Positions 36,169 through 45,276 are shown, counted from the stretch's first letter. The stretch is DNA of 45,926 nucleotides from Pseudacidovorax sp. (GCF_017991995.1 NZ_JAGOPN010000031.1:1-45926); one strand, 5' to 3'. A program made the numbers and translations. The notes: a model not told the origin generated them from the sequence alone.

Positions 36169-36464
36169 GCCGACTCCTGTGCGCGATCCGGCATGCGATG
36201 CAAGGAGCGTGCACATTGCCCGGATGCCTCGGGCATCGCCGCGTTTTTTCCAAATGGACAACTTTTTTCTGCCGGCCGCGTGAGGACCGACCATCCGCAG
36301 ATGCGGAGGTTTGAGCCGGGGAACTATTCCACGGATCGCGGCAAAAGTTGCGGTGGTCCGCGCCGAGTGCCGCGGACCGCCAAGACCCGCATTTACCCTC
36401 CCCCGCGCCGCCTTCGCACCCATAACAAAGCAAGCGAAAGCGCGGCGCAAAGGGAGAGGCTTCC
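36169..36464. promoter_or_regulatory. region between the small gene and vgrG, with a hairpin and T run
   Basis: GATGCC-N3-GGCATC at 36223-36237 is a small perfect hairpin, and six T lie at 36244-36249, so it could end a plus-strand transcript, though no gene is placed to need it. The vgrG ribosome site AGGGAGAGG is at about 36451-36459. No promoter could be assigned with confidence. Confidence 0.35.
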
Positions 36465-39032
36465 ATGTCCACGCTGTCACACACGCTGCGGGTGCATTCG
36501 CCCGCATTGCCGGTCTTTGCCGGCACGCCCCTGCTGCAGCCCGTGCGGCTGTCGGGCCACGAGGGCGTCAATGCCCTCTTCACCTATGAGCTGCTCCTGC
36601 AGACCCCCGATGCGCTGGACCCCGGCGCCCTGGCCGATGCCTGCGCCGACATCGACCTGGACGCGCTGATCGGCCGCGAGATCCATTGCGAGATCGACCT
36701 CGATGGTGCCGGCACCTTCGTGCCCGGCGGTGTCGGCGATGCCGTGGACCACCTCGGCGCCGGCGTCCGCCAGATCAACGCCCTCATCACCGAAGCAGAG
36801 TTGCTGGGCGAGCATGGCCGACACCTGCGCTACCGCCTCGTGCTGCGCCCCTGGCTGCACCTGGCCACCCTCAACGCCGATTGCCGCATCTTCCAGAACG
36901 CCACCGTCGTCGACATCCTCGACGCCCTCCTGGCGAACTACCCCTTCCCCGTCGACAAGCGCCTGGCCGAGTCCTTCCCCCTGCGCGACTACCAGACCCA
37001 GTTCAACGAAAGCGACTTCGCCTTCTTCGAGCGCCTGTGCCAGGAGTGGGGCATCAGCTACCACTTCGAGCACGACGCGGGCGCCCACCGGCTGGTGCTC
37101 TCGGACCATCTGGGCGCCTTTGCACCCAACCCCAGCGAGGCCTACCGACAGGTGAGCTATCACCCGCCCGGCTGGAAGCTCGACGCCGAGTATCTGCATG
37201 CCTTCATGCCCGCCAGCCGCCTCGCCAGCGGGCGCTACAGCAGCCGCGACCACGACTACACCCGCCCCCGGGCCGACCTGACGGTCAGCCGCAGCGATCC
37301 CCGGCCGACGGGCTTTGCGGAGGCGGAGGTCTACGCCTGGCATGCCAGCCTCGGTGGCAGCCACTACGCCCAGCCACGCGCCGGCACCGCGGGGGCCAAC
37401 GACCCGCTGGCCGAGGGCGACCTGATCGCCCGGCTTCGCATGCAGCAGCTGCGCACAGCGGGTGCACGCGCACGGGCCAGCGGCAACCTGCGCGGCATGG
37501 TGCCTGGCTTCAGCTTCGTGCTGCAGGGCCATCCAAGGGAGGCAGCCAATGCGGAATATCTGGTCCTGGAAACCGAATTCCTCATCGAGGACGTGGGGCA
37601 GGACAGCCAGGCGGCGCTAAACGCGGTGACTCAACCCCAGGCCCAGCAACGCTGGCGGGCGCAGGTGGACCTGCTCGCCCATCCGATCACCGAGCCCCTG
37701 CGCCCGGCACTCACCCGCACCAAGCCCCACACCCACGGCCCGCAGACCGCCCGCGTGGTCGGCCCCGCGGGCCAGGAACTGTGGACCGACGAACTCGGCC
37801 GCATCAAGGTGCAGTTTCCCTGGGACCGGCAAGGCCAGGAGAACCCGCACAGCAGCTGCTGGCTGCGCGTCTCCAGCCCGTGGGCGGGCAACCAGCTGGG
37901 CGGCGTGCACCTCCCGCGCATCGGGCAGGAGGTGGTCGTGGACTTCCTCGGCGGCGATCCGGACCTGCCCATCTGCACAGGCCGGGTGCACAACCAACTG
38001 AACCTGCCGCCCTGGCAACTGCCGCAGCAAGCCGCACTCAGCGGCTTTCGCAGCCGCGAGCTGACCGACGGCGGCGGCAATAGCGCGGCCGGACGCAGCA
38101 ACCACCTGGTGATGGACGACACGGCCGGGCAGATCCAGACGCAACTCAAGAGCGACCACCAGCACTCCAGCCTGAGCCTGGGGGCGATCACCCGCATCGA
38201 GGACCACCAGGGCCGAAAGGACGCGCGCGGCGAGGGCTTCGAGCTGCGCACCGATGGGCACGGCGTACTGCGCGCCAAGGACGGGATGCTCATCACCACT
38301 GAGGGACGACCCGAAGCGCTCGGCGCGATGCGCGACATGGACGAGACGGTGCAGCGCCTGCGCGGCGCGCATGAGCAGCACGATGCGCTGGCCGAGGCCG
38401 CACAGGTGCACGGCGCCCAGCAGGCCGGCGAGGACCAGGACGAGGTCCAGAAAGCCCTACGCACGCAGAACGACCAGATCGCCGGCGACACCGGCGAGCG
38501 CCCGAACCCCGATCCGCTCCAGGCCCCGCACATGGTGCTGGCCAGCCCGGCCGGCATCGTGGCCAGCGTGCCCGAGAGCGCTCACCTGCACAGCGGCACG
38601 CACACCGCTGTCACCACCGGCCAGCACCTGTCGATCAGCACCGCGCAACGCTGGCTGGCCAGCGCGGCCCAGGGCGTGCGCGCCTTTGTGCGCAAAGGCG
38701 GCCTGCGCTGGATCGCCAGTCGCGGACCCATCCAGGTGCAGGCCCACCAGGGCGAGATGGTGCTGCTGGCGCACAAGGACGTGCGCATCACCAGCATCGA
38801 AGGACGCATCCGCATCCAGGCACGCAAGAAGGTCGTGGTCATCGGCGGCGGCAGCTACACCGAGTGGAGCGCCCAAGGCATCCGCCACGGCACCGCCGGC
38901 ACCTGGCAGGAGCATGCGGCGCTGCATGCGCAGGTGGGGCCGATGAGCCGGCCCGTGCAGAGCCAGGACTTTGCGCAGGGCGACTACCCACCCGAGCGGC
39001 GACAGGGGCGCCGCTTCGGCCCCTCCAGCTGA
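36465..39032 (+). CDS. vgrG: type VI secretion tip protein VgrG
   Basis: An 855-residue VgrG, the trimeric spike that carries effectors on the Hcp tube. Residues ~1-370 are the gp27-like base (LQTPDALDPGALADACAD, FNESDFAFFERLCQEWGISY), about 430-520 the gp5 OB domain (ELGRIKVQFPWD, VSSPWAGNQLGGVHLPRIGQ, GRVHNQLNLPP), then an alpha-helical acidic insert and a DUF2345 C-terminal extension (MVLASPAGIVASVPE, MVLLAHKDVRITS). The C-terminus is not an evident enzyme, so it is a cargo VgrG. Composition is that of the host. No DUF4123 adaptor, PAAR or structural T6SS gene is in the window, so this is an orphan vgrG island. The effector gene follows after 103 bases. Confidence 0.93.
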   Translation: MSTLSHTLRVHSPALPVFAGTPLLQPVRLSGHEGVNALFTYELLLQTPDALDPGALADACADIDLDALIGREIHCEIDLDGAGTFVPGGVGDAVDHLGAGVRQINALITEAELLGEHGRHLRYRLVLRPWLHLATLNADCRIFQNATVVDILDALLANYPFPVDKRLAESFPLRDYQTQFNESDFAFFERLCQEWGISYHFEHDAGAHRLVLSDHLGAFAPNPSEAYRQVSYHPPGWKLDAEYLHAFMPASRLASGRYSSRDHDYTRPRADLTVSRSDPRPTGFAEAEVYAWHASLGGSHYAQPRAGTAGANDPLAEGDLIARLRMQQLRTAGARARASGNLRGMVPGFSFVLQGHPREAANAEYLVLETEFLIEDVGQDSQAALNAVTQPQAQQRWRAQVDLLAHPITEPLRPALTRTKPHTHGPQTARVVGPAGQELWTDELGRIKVQFPWDRQGQENPHSSCWLRVSSPWAGNQLGGVHLPRIGQEVVVDFLGGDPDLPICTGRVHNQLNLPPWQLPQQAALSGFRSRELTDGGGNSAAGRSNHLVMDDTAGQIQTQLKSDHQHSSLSLGAITRIEDHQGRKDARGEGFELRTDGHGVLRAKDGMLITTEGRPEALGAMRDMDETVQRLRGAHEQHDALAEAAQVHGAQQAGEDQDEVQKALRTQNDQIAGDTGERPNPDPLQAPHMVLASPAGIVASVPESAHLHSGTHTAVTTGQHLSISTAQRWLASAAQGVRAFVRKGGLRWIASRGPIQVQAHQGEMVLLAHKDVRITSIEGRIRIQARKKVVVIGGGSYTEWSAQGIRHGTAGTWQEHAALHAQVGPMSRPVQSQDFAQGDYPPERRQGRRFGPSS

Positions 39033-39135
39033 CGCGGCGGCGATCGCCGCAGCGCCGCGCTCCACGCGCCTTCTTTTCGCACTTTCGTCGCGCCCCTCCG
39101 TGCCCGCTTAGCCGCCATTCCAGTCGCCGCCCACC

Positions 39136-41373
39136 ATGCTCATCAGCCCGCCCTTTTTGCCGCCGCCGCAAGCCAACGAAGCCGCCTTCCTCGATGCATC
39201 CATGCCCGAATGCACCGATGCCTCCCACGGCACCCGGGGCGCACCCCAAGGCTCCTTTCCGCTGGTGAGCAAGCTCACCTGGCACAACGGCATGCACCTG
39301 GACGCGCCGTGCGACGCCCAGAAGCAACGGCTGCCCGTGCGGGCGATTGCCGACGGCACCGTGATCTACCGGCGCGACAGCGCGCCCCACAGCGACGATC
39401 CGAAGCACCCACTCAACTACAACCCCTACGGCGAACACGCGGCCTGGACCGACATCGGCCTCGTGATCGTGCGCCACACCACCGACATCGGCGCCACAGG
39501 CGACACCCCGACGCAGATCACCTTCTACAGCGTGTATATGCACCTGGCCCGCATCGAGGCCGCCGTGCGGCCGGGCAAACCCATCTGGCGCAAGGACGCC
39601 ATCGGCACCGCCGGGCGCCTGTTCGGTCAGGAAGGACGGCTGCACTTCGAGATCTGCCTGGACGCCCGCAACCTGCAGCAACTGCTGGGCCCCGCCCGAC
39701 CGATGCGCTGGACGGACCCCGGCGCCCCACCCAAGGACAACGGCAGAACCGATGCCGTGTTCGGCAGCATCTACGTCTACCTGCCCGCCGGCACACCCGT
39801 GCGCACCAGCGCGCCGAAGTCGCATCTGTATGAAAAGCCGACGGCCGGCGCCAGTGCCGCGACAGACCATTTCGTGCCCGACACGCTGCACGAGGCGCAG
39901 TGGGTCGAAATCCGCTACGGCGCCTCAGGCTCAGCGGCCCAGGGCGGCGATGCCACGCTCACCAGCTACCGCGCCACCGCCGGGGCCGGCGGCCTGCTGG
40001 TGGGCCAGCGCATCGGGCAGCCGCATGTGGAAAAGGACTTCGAGTACGACATGTACAAGGAGGCCAACCGCCGGCACAACGACCTGAGCGCCGCCGACCA
40101 GGCGCGCAGCAGCCCGAGCGGCTGGTACGAACTACTGCGCTTTGGCCGCAACCTGGGGCCCGACCCCCTGCCCGCCAACGCCGCCCACTGGCGGCCCATA
40201 CCCACCGACAGCGGCCATGTGTGGGCCGACCTCAATGCGCCGGGCACCTACAAGTTCAGCGATGCGGACTTTCCGGCATTCCGCGGCTGGCAGTGCTTTG
40301 ACGACGACACCAACCCGTTGGACCAGCGCTGCGATTCGGTCGAACTCAAGCGCCTGATCCGCGACCCCGCGCAACGCGAAACCCTCAAAGATCGGGACGC
40401 GCTGGCCAAACGGCTGAACGTACCGGAAGTCCGCGCCAAGCTCGAGTACGCGATCTGCCGATTTCCGACCGAATGGGACAAGGCCACGATCACCCAGCGC
40501 TATGAATGGCTGAAGACGGATGAGGAATTCCGGATGTCTGAAGGCCAGGGCTGGGAAGAGTTTGCGGCGCACTGCGAAGCGCTCGGCTGCGATGACCTGC
40601 CGCAGGAGTACAAGGAGGCACAGTGGCACCTGCATCCTAAGCGCCTCATTTCACACGCGCGGGGCGGACACTGGTTAGGTGCTACAGAAATGCGCCGGAT
40701 CTACTCTCGAATAAAAAGCCAGAACTTGGCGATGTATCTAATCCCACTAAATTTGACTTTACGCAAATATGGAATTATCTCACCCCTTCGACTAACGCTC
40801 TTTTTAGGACAAGGTGCGGTTGAATCACAGGAGTTAAACCTAATAGTTGAAGGCGGCCAGACCAAAGGCAGTTATCAGCCCGAAAGCAGTCATTGGTTTG
40901 ACGATTCCAATGAGCATTACTTCGATCAATACATAAGAAAAAATGGAAACAAAGATAGTAGGGATCACATAAAGTTCCGAGGTAGAGGACTTAAGCAGCT
41001 AACAGGGCGTTTTAATTATGCATACTACTGGGTTTTTCGAGGATGGATTTCGCTTTCAAGCTTCGATGATCCGTGGTGGTTACCCCATGGGAAGCCTAGA
41101 GCTCCGGAAATCACCAATCCGCAGTTTGTTGCATCTGACCCCTTGACTTCAATGGATGCGGGCGGTTGGTATTGGACAGTCTCACCTCACCGCGGTATGG
41201 GCGCAAAAAGGCAGGGACGCGACAGAAGCACAATCAATTGTCTCGAAAACTCCTCATACTCCTCCACGTTGGTGGAGAAGGTAACACTAGCGATAAACGG
41301 AGGCATCCTCGCACTGGATAGACGACAGAACTACTCTGACAGTATCTACAAGTTTTTCAATGATATGCCGTGA
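39136..41373 (+). CDS. T6SS effector: M23/LytM-like fold plus GH19-type lysozyme domain
   Basis: A 745-residue chimeric effector without a signal peptide, as expected for VgrG cargo. Residues ~45-180 have the M23 layout: HNGMH (50-54), YMHL (133-137) and LHFEI (169-173). The usual HxxxD aspartate is His54, and the first histidine of HxH is Arg168, so this part may be a binding module rather than an active peptidase. Residues ~510-745 look GH19-like: a glutamate in QGAVESQ (E563), FRGRGLKQLTGRFNY at 614-628 and INGGILALDRRQNY at 720-733. GH19-class enzymes cut glycan chains, here probably peptidoglycan. DNA changes from host-like (40/60 GC at 39601-39660) to AT-rich (19/60 at 40921-40980) near residue 510. 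The stop overlaps the next gene's start. Confidence 0.82.
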   Translation: MLISPPFLPPPQANEAAFLDASMPECTDASHGTRGAPQGSFPLVSKLTWHNGMHLDAPCDAQKQRLPVRAIADGTVIYRRDSAPHSDDPKHPLNYNPYGEHAAWTDIGLVIVRHTTDIGATGDTPTQITFYSVYMHLARIEAAVRPGKPIWRKDAIGTAGRLFGQEGRLHFEICLDARNLQQLLGPARPMRWTDPGAPPKDNGRTDAVFGSIYVYLPAGTPVRTSAPKSHLYEKPTAGASAATDHFVPDTLHEAQWVEIRYGASGSAAQGGDATLTSYRATAGAGGLLVGQRIGQPHVEKDFEYDMYKEANRRHNDLSAADQARSSPSGWYELLRFGRNLGPDPLPANAAHWRPIPTDSGHVWADLNAPGTYKFSDADFPAFRGWQCFDDDTNPLDQRCDSVELKRLIRDPAQRETLKDRDALAKRLNVPEVRAKLEYAICRFPTEWDKATITQRYEWLKTDEEFRMSEGQGWEEFAAHCEALGCDDLPQEYKEAQWHLHPKRLISHARGGHWLGATEMRRIYSRIKSQNLAMYLIPLNLTLRKYGIISPLRLTLFLGQGAVESQELNLIVEGGQTKGSYQPESSHWFDDSNEHYFDQYIRKNGNKDSRDHIKFRGRGLKQLTGRFNYAYYWVFRGWISLSSFDDPWWLPHGKPRAPEITNPQFVASDPLTSMDAGGWYWTVSPHRGMGAKRQGRDRSTINCLENSSYSSTLVEKVTLAINGGILALDRRQNYSDSIYKFFNDMP

Positions 41374-41906
41374 AAAAATTATTTATTGCGCTTCTGGCAT
41401 TCTGTGCTTCAACAAATTCATTATCAAAGGACGGCTTCATTTCCGAGTTCCATCTTAAGACGAAGCGAACTCCGAACTTCATCTATGGAATCATCGAACG
41501 GGACGGCGCAAAAATATATTCTCTCAAAATCAGTCGATACGAAAAACCATTTGCCGACATTACGTTGCTCGATTTAGAAAAAGATGGGTATCCCGAAATT
41601 GAAACTACAGGTCTTTGCGCACAAACTTGCGAGCACGAAATCTACAAAATGATAAATGGCAAGTATAAACTTGTTTTTTCGGGCACCTACATGTCGATAA
41701 CATTCAAAGACGGCTACTACATTCTGCGAGAGTCATCTGGATGCTGCTTAGAGGGAATCAACTTATATGATCAACTAACTTCAATTAAATCCCGTCCAGC
41801 TTTCACTTTTTTAATGGAACGGAATGGCGACGAGGATTGCGAGTCACAGATAAAAAAAATACCCCTGAAATATCAAAAGCATCTGAAATACATCTGTAAA
41901 AGCTGA
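41370..41906 (+). CDS. likely cognate immunity protein (secreted, unknown fold)
   Basis: A 178-residue protein with an N-terminal Sec signal (about 1-19), so it acts in the periplasm, where a cell-wall-cutting effector would need to be blocked. It starts at GTG 41370, overlapping the effector stop (GTGA), the usual tight coupling of effector and immunity genes. The body is AT-rich like the effector tip and has patches such as ITLLDLEKDGYPEIETTG and four or five cysteines (CAQTC, SSGCC) that could form disulfides. I do not recognise the family; the immunity role is inferred from position, export and overlap. Confidence 0.65.
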   Translation: MKKLFIALLAFCASTNSLSKDGFISEFHLKTKRTPNFIYGIIERDGAKIYSLKISRYEKPFADITLLDLEKDGYPEIETTGLCAQTCEHEIYKMINGKYKLVFSGTYMSITFKDGYYILRESSGCCLEGINLYDQLTSIKSRPAFTFLMERNGDEDCESQIKKIPLKYQKHLKYICKS

Positions 41907-42006
41907 GAAATTTAGTTTTTGCACATTCATTGCTTTTTCCTCAGACTGCCAACTCTGCGCTCGCAATCTAAGAAGACGCGCAATCGGGTCGTCCTAGAAT
42001 GTCCAT

Positions 42007-42546
42007 ATGAATTACGCCCAAAGCCTTGAAGGTAACCGCAAAAAATCAAAGTATAAATATCTTCGGGAAAATTTTAGCCGAATAGCATGCGCTTTAGTTA
42101 CAGTCTACATTTGCACCGCAAAAGCAGAAATACTGGGTGCAACAATTGACGGCAAAAGACTGAAAATACAGACCGATACTGCCGAAACGGCTATTTCCGT
42201 AAATACTAGAGGAACGATTATTGGCTACAAGGTCAACTGTTCAAAAACAAAACTAGTGGCTTGGGGCGTACCCGATGAATTAAATTTCAATGCTCCACAA
42301 ATTGGATTTGTAACGATTGTGGACAGTAAAAATCCGCTCGGCGCCAAAAGAAAGATCCTCGCGCAAGGAGTTATGGACATAGAGTTCTTGAAAAACAAAA
42401 AATATGCTTTTATAGCATCGAATTCAGGCGAAGTGATCAATCTTGAGAATGGGAAACTTGAATACGTCCCGGAAGATAGAAACTTAGAAAGGTTTCCCCG
42501 GGAGGAATGTCGCAAAGCACGTTGGCAGACCTTTGAAAAATATTAG
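42007..42546 (+). CDS. possible orphan immunity protein, paralogue of the 44439 gene
   Basis: A 179-residue AT-rich gene product. A hydrophobic segment at about 25-38, after a basic stretch, is a signal peptide or anchor. It shares with the protein at 44439 the motif GYKVNCSKTKLVAWG (73-87; GYQIKCDRTKALVWG in the other), a later FLKNKKYAFIAS / FLKDGQRLNIES segment and a terminal EEC, so the two are paralogues. No effector precedes it. I infer an immunity gene left from a former toxin; the family itself is unknown to me. It begins ATGA. Confidence 0.55.
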   Translation: MNYAQSLEGNRKKSKYKYLRENFSRIACALVTVYICTAKAEILGATIDGKRLKIQTDTAETAISVNTRGTIIGYKVNCSKTKLVAWGVPDELNFNAPQIGFVTIVDSKNPLGAKRKILAQGVMDIEFLKNKKYAFIASNSGEVINLENGKLEYVPEDRNLERFPREECRKARWQTFEKY

Positions 42547-42687
42547 GAAAATCATTCTGAGCAACATATCCCACAGCCGCGCTTGATACGCGAATTTAGG
42601 AGTCACCATAGGACGCATCCGCCCCACGTTGCCTTTGTCGAAAACCATCAATTTCTCTTCGCCGCCATGGACGCCGCTAAGCAATGA
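42547..42687 (+). pseudogene. open stretch before the next gene, possible toxin 3' tail
   Basis: After the previous stop the same frame stays open for 46 codons to a TGA at 42685 that overlaps the ATG of the following gene. The last part (PPHVAFVENHQFLFAAMDAA) is more GC-rich and reads like coding sequence. It could be the 3' end of a lost effector gene. This is weak evidence by itself and gains weight from similar stretches elsewhere in the cluster. Confidence 0.3.
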
Positions 42688-43247
42688 GACTTATCGTTCT
42701 ATCGATTCTGATAATTCCGGGATTGTCTTTAAGCATGGCTGCAACTGCTGCAGCCTCGGAGTGCCGAGAAGCTCCAAGCGTTAGAGAACTAGGACTGACC
42801 ATAGAAAGTTGTGAGCTTGTCGGGACGGCCTTCGTTGAGATTTATCAAAGCGCGGTCATTCCGAATGAACCGTACGTAACTAATTTTGATCGCAGAAAAC
42901 TGGCAGTGGTACGCGGTCCAGACCCCATCTGGATTAAAAAGATCAACGGCTTTAGTGGAAAAGATCAATATCATGCCATTGAGTCGGCGGTGAACAAACC
43001 TCCGTTCCCGGAAGAAATATATAGAACTTACCAACAACGCACCGTTGTTATGAATGGATGGCTCACTGGAATAAATCAGGTGCAGTACCGCTCCGCCCGC
43101 CACGGCCCCGGATACGTTTTAATGTGCGCAACTTCCTTCAAAAAAGGAAAGGAATTTTCGATGAGCATTTCTGAATGCTTTCCTTTTGAAGAAAGATCAC
43201 GATTCTATAAAACGATTAATAATCGCCATCTCGAAATAAACAAATAG
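42684..43247 (+). CDS. small secreted protein, possible orphan immunity
   Basis: A 187-residue protein with a Sec signal peptide (about 1-23, cleaved near AAA-S) and several cysteines. The mature part includes WIKKINGFSGKDQYHAIES and YVLMCATSFKKGKEF. I do not recognise the family. It starts with ATGA overlapping the end of a possible toxin tail and belongs to the run of small AT-rich secreted proteins behind the effector, so an immunity role is plausible but not shown. Confidence 0.6.
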   Translation: MRLIVLSILIIPGLSLSMAATAAASECREAPSVRELGLTIESCELVGTAFVEIYQSAVIPNEPYVTNFDRRKLAVVRGPDPIWIKKINGFSGKDQYHAIESAVNKPPFPEEIYRTYQQRTVVMNGWLTGINQVQYRSARHGPGYVLMCATSFKKGKEFSMSISECFPFEERSRFYKTINNRHLEINK

Positions 43248-43322
43248 CTGAACTCACAAATCTCCAATCCGCCGATCACGTCCAGGATCGAGGCGAAATA
43301 CGACATCATCTTTGATTCATGA
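43248..43322 (+). pseudogene. open stretch, possible toxin 3' tail
   Basis: The frame after the previous stop runs 24 codons to a TGA (43320) that overlaps the next ATG. The residues (ISNPPITSRIEAKYDIIFDS) look like an ordinary protein C-terminus. Too short to prove. Confidence 0.25.
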
Positions 43323-43957
43323 AGCCCCATATACCGCGACGTTCGCCTAGATTGGTTCTGAGTTTCATCACGGGTGTTGCTCTTGTCGACCAGATATACG
43401 GGCAGCAAGCCTTCGATTTGAAGGCATATCAACCGTCTTTTGAAGTAGGAATTCACAGAATGCAAGCAAGTTTCGACGGTTGCAGGATGTCGGTCCGCAA
43501 TCCTGACAGCGCCCGCCTATGGTTCGATGGGCGCTGGACGATATTTATGGATCAGAAGAAAAGCAAGAAGATCTCAGCCGCGGATGCGACTGTTGTGCAA
43601 AGTCGAGTTTCGTGGTCCATCGAATCGCCAAAAAATTTTCGTTCTTATTGGCTCTGGATTTCTTGCGATCCGCCGGACGATCCCTTGGGTCTGCCCGTCC
43701 CAATTGGAGGAGACTCATGTAGCCGTAAAAACTGGAGAATTCCTTCCACTTATACGCTTCAATCTTCGTTCAGTCGAGATGGTATGAAGGGTCGAATATT
43801 CTTTGCTCAAACCCGCAAAAACGCCGGCCCATCTTATTTAGGATTCTGCGTTACAAAGGCAGATCATACAGTTGTAGGAGGGGGCGAATTCAGGAACAAG
43901 GAAGTTAATAAGCAAACAATCATGAACGTTATCCACTCGCTTAGTGTAGATAACTGA
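43319..43957 (+). CDS. small secreted protein, possible orphan immunity
   Basis: A 212-residue protein with a basic start, a hydrophobic segment (about 12-25) and a likely cleavage near YGQ-Q, so it is probably exported. The mature part has aromatic and cysteine patches (FDGRWTIFMDQKK, SYWLWISCDPPDDPLG, YLGFCVTKADH). No family recognised. It starts with ATGA and sits in the accessory cluster; its role is inferred only from this context. Confidence 0.6.
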   Translation: MKPHIPRRSPRLVLSFITGVALVDQIYGQQAFDLKAYQPSFEVGIHRMQASFDGCRMSVRNPDSARLWFDGRWTIFMDQKKSKKISAADATVVQSRVSWSIESPKNFRSYWLWISCDPPDDPLGLPVPIGGDSCSRKNWRIPSTYTLQSSFSRDGMKGRIFFAQTRKNAGPSYLGFCVTKADHTVVGGGEFRNKEVNKQTIMNVIHSLSVDN

Positions 43958-44024
43958 TTGCCGCTCATAGGTAAGCACGGTTTTCAGGCCACTCGATCCG
44001 AAGTTTCAAGCTAAAAATGTTGGA

Positions 44025-44399
44025 ATGATCAATAAATCAAAGACCCTCCTCTTCTTTTCTCTATATTGCTTGTCTTTCTTCTGTTTCCCCGATGAAAAAG
44101 CAGTGGCCTGCAGAATCGAAATAACGGCCCCAGAGCGCGCACTTTACAAGGGAGATTGCGAAATTCACCGTGAGGGCGGTGGAACCTTCACCTTATGGGC
44201 GCCACATCCTGAGAGCCATCCACCAATATTTGAGGACATGTCAACCATTACCGTCTTCGTCATAGACAGAGGTAGAGCCAAGGTAAGTGGCATGACCACT
44301 GACGGTATACAGAATGGTTGGGGAGATGCAATTCGCTCCAAGGCGGACACGGGCTGCTGGAATGGAACCGATTTTCAAATATGTGCTTGGCGCAGATAA
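44025..44399 (+). CDS. small secreted cysteine-containing protein
   Basis: A 124-residue protein with a signal peptide at about 1-28 (cleaved near AVA). The C-terminal part (KVSGMTTDGIQNGWGDAIRS, then ADTGCWNGTDFQICAWRR) resembles a common group of small exported hypothetical proteins in Proteobacteria that I recall only as unknowns. Paired cysteines suggest disulfides in the periplasm. It starts ATGA with a 17-codon open stretch before it. It could be an inhibitor of a wall-targeting toxin, which is inference. Confidence 0.6.
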   Translation: MINKSKTLLFFSLYCLSFFCFPDEKAVACRIEITAPERALYKGDCEIHREGGGTFTLWAPHPESHPPIFEDMSTITVFVIDRGRAKVSGMTTDGIQNGWGDAIRSKADTGCWNGTDFQICAWRR

Positions 44400-44438
44400 A
44401 CTTGTCGAATAATCAAGGTGGCGCTGGCGAATATCGGC

Positions 44439-44912
44439 ATGACTAGAATATTACTGCCTCTATGCGTGGTTGTCGTTGCCCTCAATTCGCACGCAGATGC
44501 GAGAAGGCCGGAAGCGCAGCACCCAATATCTGTTTCTCAATTATTACGGCAGATCCGCGCCATCAAATACACACACACGGTAGACGGCTACCAGATCAAG
44601 TGCGATAGAACCAAGGCGCTGGTTTGGGGAAAACCAATTAAATTCAATGCCAATCACCCCCAGGACAGTGAGGCGACATTGATAGATCTGGAGAAAAACA
44701 AGATTGTCAGAACATTTGGCCTAAGCAGTGGTATTTTCGGCGCTGGCTTTTTGAAGGATGGACAACGCCTCAATATCGAATCCGGAAACGGTGTCGTGAT
44801 TGATCTTCGAACAGCTTCTGAAATCAACTATGACTACTATTTCGATACTGAAGGGAAATACGAAGAATGCCCCGAGTTCAAGGGTCAGTCATTTCTAAGA
44901 TATTCAAGGTAA
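44439..44912 (+). CDS. small secreted protein, paralogue of the 42007 gene
   Basis: 157 residues with a clear signal peptide (about 1-19, SHA-D). It shares GYQIKCDRTKALVWG (50-64) and several later positions with the protein at 42007-42546, ending in an EEC-containing segment. The start at 44439 gives a clean signal peptide and again reads ATGA; a GTG at 44418 in the same frame is possible. Having two diverged copies in one cluster fits duplicated immunity against related toxins. Confidence 0.6.
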   Translation: MTRILLPLCVVVVALNSHADARRPEAQHPISVSQLLRQIRAIKYTHTVDGYQIKCDRTKALVWGKPIKFNANHPQDSEATLIDLEKNKIVRTFGLSSGIFGAGFLKDGQRLNIESGNGVVIDLRTASEINYDYYFDTEGKYEECPEFKGQSFLRYSR

Positions 44913-45276
44913 TCGCAGATTTTCATTCCGCTCCAGCCGCGCCGGAGCAAGCTCCATCAACCCAACGAGTAGAGGGCAGCGCGCCGCGCTCGGCGCAACC
45001 CACGCAGAAGTGCTGGAAGAGAAGCGCTGCTACCCCTACCAAATTAGAAATCCGGGAGAAAAGCAATATGCGCTAAAGCTCCACATCTATCGGGACGCGA
45101 AGACCGGGCAAGAACTTTTTGCAAATGTTCAGTACAAGGAAGGGAGCTACATACCTGCGGTCTGGCAATCCAAGGTGATTCCGGATCAGGAGGAAGAACT
45201 AGGCAACTATGAAATCAAGAGGGTCGAAATTATCAACGGAAAAATAACAGGAGAATACCTGGAGGTGAGGACATGA
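44899..45276 (+). pseudogene. 3' fragment of a gene without a start codon
   Basis: The frame is open from 44899 to the TGA at 45274, but no ATG or TTG is in it; the only candidate is a GTG at 45010 with no ribosome site. The first part (to about 45010) is GC-rich and the rest (EKRCYPYQIRNPG, QELFANVQYKEGSY, KRVEIINGKITGEYLEVRT) is AT-rich and reads as real protein. This GC-to-AT change within one frame mirrors the live effector, so it may be the end of a truncated effector or immunity gene. Confidence 0.5.
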
